Assembly (NCBI GenBank): GCA_041592975.1 | Contig: JBFHOZ010000156.1 | Location: forward strand, 1-5,072 | DNA length: 5,072 nucleotides | Reading direction: 5' to 3' | Source of the DNA: BM707 sp041592975 | GTDB taxonomy: Bacteria; Desulfobacterota; Desulfuromonadia; Desulfuromonadales; UBA2294 | Shown: positions 1 through 4,898 of the stretch, piece by piece | Layout of the letters: every line of letters starts with the position of its first letter | How positions within the stretch are numbered: position 1 is the stretch's first letter | Translations under genes and position numbers: made by a program | The notes under the pieces: generated by a model | What the model saw: the letters and a program-made list of their open reading frames with translations, nothing else | What the model was told of the DNA's origin: nothing | Databases searched by the model: none

Positions 1-120
1 ACAATCCAGATCCTCGGCACCGACGTATCGGGTAAGGCGGTCGAGCAGGCGCGAAGCGGCGTGTACTCGCAATTCGAGATCCAGCGCGGCATTTCGGTTG
101 CGCAGATGCTCAACTTCTTC
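1..120 (+). other. CheR-type methyltransferase fragment at the N-terminal side of the EngB frame
   Basis: The translation contains ILGTDVSGKAVEQAR, then GVYSQFEIQRG. This is the CheR pattern of a beta strand ending in a TD-S/D turn (the acidic residue that contacts S-adenosylmethionine in this fold), an AxxG-Y-s-x-E helix turn, and RG followed about ten residues later by an aromatic pair where CheR proteins usually have KYF. The similarity runs to codons 33-40 and then changes abruptly to EngB sequence. Only this internal piece of CheR is visible; its N-terminal half would lie left of the window. CheR methylates chemoreceptor glutamates. Assignment is from remembered family motifs, not from a search. 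Confidence 0.7.
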
Positions 121-522
121 TGTATCAACGAGGAGTTCCTGCTGGTCGATCTCCCCGGCTACGGCTTCGCCAAGGTCCCCTTGGCGGTGAAAAAGGCCTG
201 GGGGCCGATGATCCGCACCTACCTGCAGTCGCGCGAGAGCCTGGCGGCGGTGGTTCTGCTCTTCGATATCCGCCGGACGCCGCGCGATGAGGACCTGCAG
301 CTGCTCGACTGGCTGGAGGAGTTCGAGATCCCGACCATTCCGGTGATCACCAAGGCCGACAAGGTCAACCGCAGCCAGCAGAAAAAGCATATCAGTCAGA
401 TCGCCGAAGCAACCGGCCTGCCTGCCGATGCCTTCACGCTGTTTTCAGCGTTGAAGAAGCAGGGGGTCGCCGAGGTGTGGGAGCTGATCGGGGCGGCCTT
501 CGAGGCGCATTCGGAAAAATGA
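1..522 (+). CDS. engB: EngB (YihA/YsxC) GTPase C-terminal part, fused in frame to a CheR-like fragment; 5' end outside window
   Basis: The frame is open from base 1 to the TGA at 520-522 (173 visible codons). From about codon 36 onward it matches EngB, a GTPase that assists large ribosomal subunit assembly. It has the G3 motif DLPGYG (codons 50-55, with the following FAKVP typical of the family), the G4 motif TKAD (117-120) and a G5-like FSALKKQG (148-155). EngB is normally about 195-210 residues. Here the N-terminal ~60 residues, with the P-loop (GxxxxGKS) and the G2 threonine region, are absent. Codons 1 to ~33 instead resemble a CheR methyltransferase. A GTG at 61 could be called as a start, but it lies inside the CheR-like part and has no supporting ribosome binding site, so I treat the gene as 5'-partial. 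Without a P-loop this product should not bind GTP normally. Identity of the EngB part is very sure; whether the fusion is real is not. Confidence 0.85.
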   Translation, partial: TIQILGTDVSGKAVEQARSGVYSQFEIQRGISVAQMLNFFCINEEFLLVDLPGYGFAKVPLAVKKAWGPMIRTYLQSRESLAAVVLLFDIRRTPRDEDLQLLDWLEEFEIPTIPVITKADKVNRSQQKKHISQIAEATGLPADAFTLFSALKKQGVAEVWELIGAAFEAHSEK

Positions 523-541
523 CCATCCCGGTCCGGTTTGA

Positions 542-571
542 TTGACACCGGCCGCGCCCCTTTGCTAAAAA
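542..571 (+). promoter_or_regulatory. Candidate sigma70 promoter for the cobalamin riboswitch-cob operon
   Basis: A perfect -35 hexamer TTGACA sits at 542-547. It is followed after 18 bases by TAAAAA (566-571), which carries an extended -10 TGC at 563-565; read with a 17-base spacer the -10 would be CTAAAA. Transcription would start near 577-580, about 20 bases before the riboswitch P1 helix, the expected position. The -10 is a weak match, so this is probable rather than certain. Confidence 0.55.
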
Positions 572-598
572 GGGTTTGGACTTAATCGAAGAGAGAAC

Positions 599-770
599 GC
601 TTACGGGTGTCCGCCACCGCGACGGCGAAGGCGGAAGAATAGGGAAGAGGGTGAAAGTCCCTCGCTGCCCCGCAACTGTGAGTGGCGATGAAAACCGGCA
701 GACCACTGTTGAACGACGGGAAGGGCCGGCCAGTAAGATGACCCACGAGCCAGGAGACCTGCCCGAAAGC
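599..770 (+). promoter_or_regulatory. Cobalamin (B12) riboswitch aptamer
   Basis: The conserved B12 box AGCCAGGAGACCTGCC is at 748-763. Upstream are the other core blocks: GGTGAAAGTCCCTCG (650-664) and CTGCCCCGCAACTGTGAG (665-682). A closing P1 helix forms between 599-607 and 762-770 with 8 of 9 positions paired. The core layout is that of the cobalamin-sensing element (Rfam family RF00174). It lies on the same strand as, and upstream of, a run of cobamide-synthesis genes, the usual target. Binding of adenosylcobalamin would be expected to reduce expression of the operon. The following intrinsic terminator suggests control of transcription rather than of translation. Confidence 0.95.
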
Positions 771-780
771 CATTCCATGA

Positions 781-799
781 GACCTCCGCGGGAGAGGTC
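781..799 (+). promoter_or_regulatory. Hairpin between riboswitch aptamer and terminator, likely part of the expression platform
   Basis: GACCTC (781-786) pairs perfectly with GAGGTC (794-799) around a 7-base loop. The sequence GAGACCT at the left side (779-785) repeats GAGACCT in the B12 box (754-760), so AGGTC at 795-799 can pair with either copy. This makes it a candidate switching element between ligand-bound and free folds. The hairpin is seen in the sequence; the switching role is inference. Confidence 0.5.
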
Positions 800-819
800 C
801 GGGGTCCCAGACTGACAAG

Positions 820-850
820 ACCCGGATTCCCAGTGGAGTCCGGGTTTTTT
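820..850 (+). terminator. Intrinsic terminator of the cobalamin riboswitch
   Basis: ACCCGGATTCC (820-830) pairs with GGAGTCCGGGT (835-845) as an 11-pair stem with one G-U pair and a CAGT tetraloop. It is followed by an uninterrupted T run through 850. It sits 50 bases after the aptamer. A competing helix is possible between 799-806 and 819-825 (one bulged G), which would disrupt the left arm and act as an antiterminator. That gives a plausible on/off mechanism for the downstream genes. Confidence 0.85.
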
Positions 851-873
851 GTTTTAAAACAAAAACAGTCTGG

Positions 874-1085
874 GCCACGAAGATACGAAGGACACCAAGG
901 AAGGCAAATTCGAAAAAGCTTTTTTAACGGAGAGACGGAGAGAAGCAGAGAAAAACAAAATCGTGATTCTTTGTTTCCGGGATTGAATGCATTAACCCGA
1001 AATTCATTTGAACTTCTCTCCATCTCTGCGCCTCTCCGTTAATTATCAGGTTTTGATCTTTTTAGTATCTTGTTGCCTTGGTGGC
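874..1085. repeat. Outer inverted octamer array of the nested repeat upstream of cobO
   Basis: The left arm (874-900) contains tandem units of the form xxACGAAG (CCACGAAG, then ATACGAAG, then ACACCAAG after a 1-base slip). The right arm (about 1063-1085), read on the opposite strand, gives CCACCAAG, GCAACAAG and ATACTAAA in the same 8-base phase. Over the first 17 bases 12 positions match between the arms, and most mismatches fall at the variable positions of the unit. The array encloses the separate inner element at 924-1042. It fills most of the 261 bases between the riboswitch terminator and cobO, and I see no gene in that stretch. Confidence 0.6.
924..1042. repeat. Inner TTAACG-ended inverted octamer element (copy A)
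   Basis: The left arm (924-950) begins TTAACGGAG and continues with units AGACGGAG and AGAAGCAG. The right arm (1013-1042), read on the opposite strand, begins TTAACGGAG and continues AGGCGCAG and AGATGGAG. The arms match at 23 of 27 positions. The 62-base centre (951-1012) is AT-rich with no recognisable gene. It shares its end sequence, 8-base phase and inverted layout with the elements at 3239-3304 and 4745-4879. It would lie in the operon's 5' leader and form a long hairpin in the RNA. Confidence 0.75.
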
Positions 1086-1111
1086 GAAAGGTTTTGAACT
1101 CAAGGAAATTT

Positions 1112-1633
1112 ATGCAAAAAGGCCTCGTGCACATCTACACCGGCAACGGCAAGGGGAAGACCACGGCGGCGACCGGCGTCATCGTCCGGGCGCTCGGCCA
1201 GGGGCAGAAGGTGCTGCTCGCCCGTTTCCTCAAGCCGGAGAAGCCGGAAAGCGGGGAGATCACACTGCTGCGCGATCAACCGGACATCACCATCCTCACC
1301 GCCGGCATCGGCATCATCGGCAAGATGCCGGAGAGGGAGGTCATCGTCGAAAGTGTCATCAATACTTTCAATGAAGCGAAAAGCCTGGCGCTGTCGGGAG
1401 AGTACGATCTGGCGGTATTCGATGAGGTCAACAATGCGATGCACAACGGCTATATCGACGTATCGGAAGTCGTCGAACTGATCGCTTCGCGGCCGGAAAC
1501 GATGAACATCGTTTTGACCGGGCGCAACGCTCCCGAGGTGCTCCGGGAGACGGCCGACCTGGTCACTTCGATGGAGAAGGTCAAGCATCCCTACGATGCC
1601 GGCATTCCGGCCCGCAGGGGACTGGAGTTCTGA
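1112..1633 (+). CDS. cobO: Cob(I)yrinic acid a,c-diamide adenosyltransferase, CobO/BtuR type
   Basis: This 173-residue cytoplasmic enzyme transfers the 5'-deoxyadenosyl group of ATP to the cobalt(I) corrinoid, forming the Co-C bond of adenosylcobamides. It carries the family's P-loop GNGKGKTT (residues 11-18), a Walker B-like AVFDEVN (101-107), TGRNAP (136-141) and the characteristic C-terminus HPYDAGIPARRGLEF (159-173). Length fits the short CobO group. The ATG at 1112 is preceded by AAGGA at 1102-1106 with 5-base spacing, so it is preferred over the in-frame TTG at 1070, which would add residues encoded by the repeat arm. The TGA overlaps the cobU ATG by one base, indicating translational coupling. 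It is the first gene after the cobalamin riboswitch. The region that often carries an aromatic substrate-contact residue reads GIGIIGKM (65-72) here, suggesting a subfamily variant. Confidence 0.93.
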   Translation: MQKGLVHIYTGNGKGKTTAATGVIVRALGQGQKVLLARFLKPEKPESGEITLLRDQPDITILTAGIGIIGKMPEREVIVESVINTFNEAKSLALSGEYDLAVFDEVNNAMHNGYIDVSEVVELIASRPETMNIVLTGRNAPEVLRETADLVTSMEKVKHPYDAGIPARRGLEF

Positions 1634-2151
1634 TGGCCCGCATCGTCTACGTGTCCGGCGGCGCCCGTTCCGGAAAGAGCGGTTATGCCCAGAAGCGGGC
1701 GGAGGAACATGCCGGGGCGCTCCTTTACGTCGCCACCGCCGAAGTGCGGGACGCCGAGATGGCGGAGCGTGTCGACCGACACCGCCTCGCCCGCGACGCG
1801 CGCTGGCGATCCCTCGAGGAACCCCTGGACCTGGCCGGCAAGATTCCGCCGGCGGCCGGAGGGTGCGAAGCGATCCTGGTCGACTGCCTGACCCTCTGGC
1901 TGAGCAACCTGCTGGAGCGCACCGGCGACGGTCTGGAGATCACGGATGAGGCGAACCGGCTGATCGCCGCGCTGCGACAGCTCGACGCGGCGGTCTACAT
2001 CGTCAGCAACGAGGTCGGCTCCGGTATCGTGCCGGAGAATCGCCTCGCCCGCTGCTTCCGCGATCTGGCCGGTCTGCTGAATCAGCAGTTCGCCGCCGCG
2101 GCCGACGAGGCATGGATGGTGGTCTCGGGATTGCCCCTCAGGCTCAAATGA
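1633..2151 (+). CDS. cobU: Bifunctional adenosylcobinamide kinase / adenosylcobinamide-phosphate guanylyltransferase
   Basis: CobU (CobP) phosphorylates adenosylcobinamide and then transfers GMP from GTP to give adenosylcobinamide-GDP, the activated half used by CobS. The 172-residue protein has the P-loop GGARSGKS (residues 9-16), a conserved ATAE-type strand (34-37), and His50 in VDRHRLAR, which aligns with the guanylylated His46 of the Salmonella enzyme. It also has VDCLTLWLSNLL (83-94) and the family signature SNEVGSGIVPENRLAR (125-140), then NQQFAAAADEAWMVVSG near the end. Length is normal and all key residues are present. The start overlaps the cobO stop as TGATG. The next gene begins 28 bases downstream, so the two are very likely cotranscribed. 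Confidence 0.96.
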   Translation: MARIVYVSGGARSGKSGYAQKRAEEHAGALLYVATAEVRDAEMAERVDRHRLARDARWRSLEEPLDLAGKIPPAAGGCEAILVDCLTLWLSNLLERTGDGLEITDEANRLIAALRQLDAAVYIVSNEVGSGIVPENRLARCFRDLAGLLNQQFAAAADEAWMVVSGLPLRLK

Positions 2152-2179
2152 CAACCCGGTAAAGGAGCAGCAGAGCAAA

Positions 2180-3229
2180 ATGACTTTGAACGAAGCAATC
2201 GAAAACGTCAGCCCGGTCGACCGGGCGGCAGCCGATGCCGCCCAGGCGCACATGAACCGGCAGACCAAGCCGCAGGGCTCCCTCGGGCGCCTCGAGGAGT
2301 TCGCCCGCCGCTATATCGCCATCACCGGCCGCGACCATGTCCGCGCAAAGAAGATTTTCACCTTCGCCGGCGACCACGGCGTCACCGAGGAAGCGATCAG
2401 CGCCTTCCCGCGGGAAGTGACGCCGCAGATGGTCTATAATTTCGTCAACGGCGGCGCCGGCGTCAACGCTCTGGCGCGCCATGCCGGCGCCGACCTGACG
2501 GTCGTCGACATGGGAGTCGATCACGACTTCGAGGCGCTCGACGGACTGATCGATTGCAAGATTGGCCACGGGACGGCAAATTTCGTCCGGGGCCCGGCGA
2601 TGAGTCGGGAAAATGCGATCCGTTGTCTCGATGCCGGCATCGCGCTGGCCGTTTCATGTCGCGATGCCGGCGTCGACCTTGTCGGCACCGGCGACATGGG
2701 GATCGGCAACACCACGCCGTCGGCAGCCATCGTCGCCGCCATCAGCGGTATGGCAGCCGCCGAGGTGACCTATCGCGGGACCGGAATCGACGACGCGGCC
2801 CTGCGGCGGAAGATCGCCGTGATCGAAAAAGGACTGGCGGTCAATCGTCCCGATCCGTCCGATCCGGTCGACGTTCTGGCGAAGGTCGGAGGATACGAGA
2901 TCGGCGGCATCGCCGGGCTGGTTCTCGGCTGCGCCGCCTGCGGGCTCCCGGTCGTGGTCGACGGGTTCATCTCGACCGCCGGTGCCCTGATTGCCTCGGA
3001 GTTGCACCCCAATGTCCGGGAGTACATCTTCGCCGCTCACAGGTCGGTCGAGATCGGCCACGCCCACATGCTCGAGCGGATCGGCCAGGAGCCGATGCTC
3101 GACCTGCGCATGCGGCTCGGCGAAGGGACCGGAGCGGCGCTGGCGATGACGCTGGTCGAAGCGGCTTTGCGTGGATATCGTGAAATTGCAACTTTTGAAC
3201 AAGCTGGCGTTTCTGAGAGTAACAGTTAA
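2180..3229 (+). CDS. cobT: Nicotinate-nucleotide--dimethylbenzimidazole phosphoribosyltransferase
   Basis: CobT transfers the phosphoribosyl group of nicotinate mononucleotide to the lower-ligand base, giving alpha-ribazole 5'-phosphate for CobS. The 349 residues match the family's usual ~350. Visible signatures are TKPQGSLGRLE (29-39), FAGDHGV (62-68), GDMGIGNTT (171-179), the glycine-rich GGYEIGGIAGL (237-247), DGFISTAGAL (261-270) and RLGEGTGAALAM (312-323). Glu315 in the last corresponds to the catalytic base (Glu317 in Salmonella). The protein ends near the normal AGVSE terminus. AGGAG at 2163-2167 supports the ATG at 2180. The choice of base cannot be read from the sequence, so the lower ligand may be dimethylbenzimidazole or a related benzimidazole. 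A TTAACG-ended repeat begins 10 bases after the stop. Confidence 0.97.
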   Translation: MTLNEAIENVSPVDRAAADAAQAHMNRQTKPQGSLGRLEEFARRYIAITGRDHVRAKKIFTFAGDHGVTEEAISAFPREVTPQMVYNFVNGGAGVNALARHAGADLTVVDMGVDHDFEALDGLIDCKIGHGTANFVRGPAMSRENAIRCLDAGIALAVSCRDAGVDLVGTGDMGIGNTTPSAAIVAAISGMAAAEVTYRGTGIDDAALRRKIAVIEKGLAVNRPDPSDPVDVLAKVGGYEIGGIAGLVLGCAACGLPVVVDGFISTAGALIASELHPNVREYIFAAHRSVEIGHAHMLERIGQEPMLDLRMRLGEGTGAALAMTLVEAALRGYREIATFEQAGVSESNS

Positions 3230-3238
3230 CAGAAATGT

Positions 3239-3304
3239 TTAACGCAAAGTCGCTAGGAAAACCTTGTTAATCAAAAGTATTATTTCTTTGCGCCTTAGCG
3301 TTAA
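3239..3304. repeat. TTAACG-ended inverted octamer element (copy B) between cobT and cobS
   Basis: The left arm (3239-3257) and right arm (3286-3304) both begin TTAACGC when read inward on opposite strands, and match at 15 of 19 positions. Left units are TAACGCAA and AGTCGCTA; right units are TAACGCTA and AGGCGCAA. All four mismatches fall at unit positions 1, 3 or 7, while the CGC core stays fixed. The loop is a 28-base AT-rich stretch. It is the shortest of the three copies and occupies most of the 116-base cobT-cobS gap, which holds no other feature I can support. Confidence 0.75.
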
Positions 3305-3345
3305 ACCGGTTTTCGGGTCTGGTTATATTTTGGGGAACAAATAAT

Positions 3346-4095
3346 ATGAATCGCGAATGGGACGACTTCAAATCGGCGCTGGCCTTCCTGACCATCTTCC
3401 CGGTGGCGGAGAAGGTCGAGATCGACCCGCCGCGCCTGGCGCGCAGCATGGGATTCTTTCCGGCGGTCGGGCTGGTTCTCGGCCTCGGCCTGGTGGTGCT
3501 CAACTGGCTGCTCGCCGGGCTGATTCCGCGACCGGTGCTCGACTGCCTGCTGATCCTCTGCCTGATCCTGGCGACCGGGGCCCTGCACCTCGACGGCATC
3601 GCCGACCTGATCGACGGTCTCGCCGGCGGGCGGGACAAGCAGGGGGTGCTGGAGATCATGAAGGACAGCCGGGTCGGTGCCATCGGTGTCGTCGGCCTGG
3701 TGATGGTGCTGCTGCTCAAGTACCTCTCCCTCTACAACATGCCGATCGAGATCAAGTCGGCGGCCCTGATCATGATGCCGACCGCCGGCCGCTGGATCCA
3801 GGTGGTGCTGGCCAGCTACAGCCGCTACATCCGCCCGGAAGGGGGGACCGGCAGCGCCTTTGTCGAGCATGTCGGCGAACGGGAAGTGCTCATTGCCACC
3901 GGCACCCTGGTGGCGGCCGCTGTCGTCCTGTTCGGGCTGCAGGGGATCTTCCTCGTTTTCCTGATCGGCCTGGTGGCGATGGTCCTGCTGCGCTACTTCG
4001 AAAAGAGGCTCGGCGGAGTGACCGGCGATGTCCTCGGGGCAGCCACCGAACTACTTGAGGTCGTGTCGCTGCTCTTTATTCTGGCGGTCTTTTAA
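3346..4095 (+). CDS. cobS: Adenosylcobinamide-GDP ribazoletransferase (cobalamin synthase), membrane protein
   Basis: CobS joins adenosylcobinamide-GDP to alpha-ribazole (phosphate), closing the nucleotide loop. It is an integral membrane enzyme. The 249 residues fit the family. Conserved parts are FLTIFPV (14-20), the acidic motif GALHLDGIADLIDGLAGG (78-95, aspartates likely Mg2+ binding), MKDSRVGAIG (105-114), GRW (148-150) and GGVTGDVLGAATEL (223-236). Hydrophobic membrane segments are seen at roughly 36-57, 64-80, 110-127, 181-199, 200-216 and 236-248. The ATG at 3346 has GGGGA at 3332-3336, nine bases upstream. The gap before it contains an inverted repeat but no terminator with a T run, so read-through from cobT is likely. 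cobC starts 18 bases after its stop. Confidence 0.96.
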   Translation: MNREWDDFKSALAFLTIFPVAEKVEIDPPRLARSMGFFPAVGLVLGLGLVVLNWLLAGLIPRPVLDCLLILCLILATGALHLDGIADLIDGLAGGRDKQGVLEIMKDSRVGAIGVVGLVMVLLLKYLSLYNMPIEIKSAALIMMPTAGRWIQVVLASYSRYIRPEGGTGSAFVEHVGEREVLIATGTLVAAAVVLFGLQGIFLVFLIGLVAMVLLRYFEKRLGGVTGDVLGAATELLEVVSLLFILAVF

Positions 4096-4113
4096 CAGGG
4101 AAGGATGCTCGCA

Positions 4114-4713
4114 ATGGAACGGACCCGAATCCACCTGATCCGGCACGGAGAGGTCGAGGGGCACGAGGTGAAGCGCTACAACGGCCAGGCCGATGTGGCC
4201 GTGACGCCGAAGGGAAACGCCCAGCTCGGCATGCTGCAGCTGCGGATGCAGAAGCTGCCGGTAACGGCTGTCTACAGCAGCGACCTCGGGCGCTGTCTTG
4301 ACGGCGCGAAGATGCTCGCCGCTGGCTACGGCCTGGAGCCGATCCGGGAGAAGAAGCTGCGCGAGCTCGATGCCGGGAAGTGGGAGGGATTGACCTGGGA
4401 CGAGATCCAGGAGAAGTACCCCGGGGAGTGGAAGGCCCGCCTCAAGGATATCGTCAACGTGCCGATGCCGGGCGGCGAAAACCTGCTTGACCTGGCAAGG
4501 AGGGTCCGGCCGGTGATCAAGAAGATCGTCAAACAGCACATGGGGGAGGAGATCATCGTCGTTGCCCACGGCGGCGTCAACCGGATCATCCTGCTCGACG
4601 CCATCGGCGCGCCGCTCAAATCGATGTTCGCCATCGAGCAGGATTACGGCTGCCTCAATTCGATCGATTACTACAAGGACGGCAATACGGTTGTGCGATT
4701 GTTGAATGGCTGA
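4114..4713 (+). CDS. cobC: Alpha-ribazole phosphatase, histidine phosphatase superfamily
   Basis: This is a cytoplasmic phosphoglycerate-mutase-like phosphatase. The catalytic RHGE is at residues 10-13, with His11 the phosphorylated residue. YSSDLGR (54-60) carries the phosphate-binding Arg60, followed by Glu84 in LRELDAGKWEG and the second active-site histidine, His152, in VAHGGVNR. The superfamily is broad. The assignment as CobC, which removes the phosphate from alpha-ribazole-P or adenosylcobalamin-P, rests on its place after cobU-cobT-cobS plus the typical GKWEG motif. I chose the ATG at 4114 because AAGGA (4101-4105) is eight bases upstream and the protein then begins right before the RHGE strand. 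The in-frame ATG at 4105 overlaps that ribosome binding site and would add only three residues. Confidence 0.88.
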   Translation: MERTRIHLIRHGEVEGHEVKRYNGQADVAVTPKGNAQLGMLQLRMQKLPVTAVYSSDLGRCLDGAKMLAAGYGLEPIREKKLRELDAGKWEGLTWDEIQEKYPGEWKARLKDIVNVPMPGGENLLDLARRVRPVIKKIVKQHMGEEIIVVAHGGVNRIILLDAIGAPLKSMFAIEQDYGCLNSIDYYKDGNTVVRLLNG

Positions 4714-4744
4714 ATAAAGGCATAAAGAAGAACAAGGTCGTTTC

Positions 4745-4879
4745 TTAACGCAAAGACGCCAAGGCGCGATGAAAAACAAATACCAGCTTATTAAAGAGGA
4801 GAATACCGGCTTCAATTCCTTCAGAAGAGAGTCGCTGGGATTCCAGGACTCCCTTTGCGGCATTGCGCCTTTGCGTTAA
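4745..4879. repeat. TTAACG-ended inverted octamer element (copy C) between cobC and cbiA
   Basis: The left arm (4745-4768) reads TTAACGCAA and then units AGACGCCA and AGGCGCG. The right arm (4851-4879), on the opposite strand, reads TTAACGCAA and then AGGCGCAA and TGCCGCAA. The arms match at 19 of 24 positions, and four of the five mismatches are at unit positions 3 or 7. The 82-base centre ends in its own hairpin (4829-4851): GAGTC plus CTGG pairs with CCAG plus GACTC around GATT, with one bulged G. It fills most of the 185-base cobC-cbiA gap and ends 19 bases before the cbiA start. No gene is seen inside. Confidence 0.75.
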
Positions 4880-4898
4880 TGGCTTTGATTTGGTGAGA

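Noticed and set aside
558..574. Hairpin CCCTTT/AAAGGG after engB as an intrinsic terminator
   Set aside because: The stem is only six pairs and half A-T, there is no long T run after it, and it overlaps the candidate -10 region of the cob promoter.
576..878. Open frames on both strands across the riboswitch (576-815 + and 582-878 -)
   Set aside because: They cover the structured riboswitch RNA, whose conservation is explained by RNA folding, and show no protein motifs.
913..924. Perfect 12-base palindrome AAAAAGCTTTTT
   Set aside because: It is A/T-run based with no loop, likely low-complexity sequence between the outer and inner repeat arms.
833..1042. 69-codon + strand frame through the repeat upstream of cobO
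   Set aside because: It starts in the terminator and runs through both left repeat arms. Its composition follows the octamers, it has no ribosome binding site, and it resembles no family I know. It is a by-product of the repeat.
1070..1111. TTG start extending CobO by 14 residues
   Set aside because: The extension is translated from the right arm of the outer repeat, while the ATG at 1112 has a good ribosome binding site and the normal family N-terminus.
1591..2268. 225-codon reverse-strand frame opposite cobU
   Set aside because: The + strand carries a complete CobU with all catalytic motifs. The reverse frame is the usual antisense opening in high-GC codons. The same applies to reverse frames at 1100-1588, 2654-3202, 3301-3870 and 4051-4863.
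3301..3329. Possible promoter before cobS (TTAAAC and TATATT, 17-base spacer)
   Set aside because: The -10 is fair but the -35 matches only three of six positions and is simply the end of repeat copy B. An internal promoter cannot be supported from sequence alone.
874..4879. CRISPR array or integron attC sites as explanation of the repeats
   Set aside because: Units are 8 bases in direct tandem with no spacers of constant length, arms are inverted, no cas or integrase gene is present, and the attC core and inverse core motifs are not seen.
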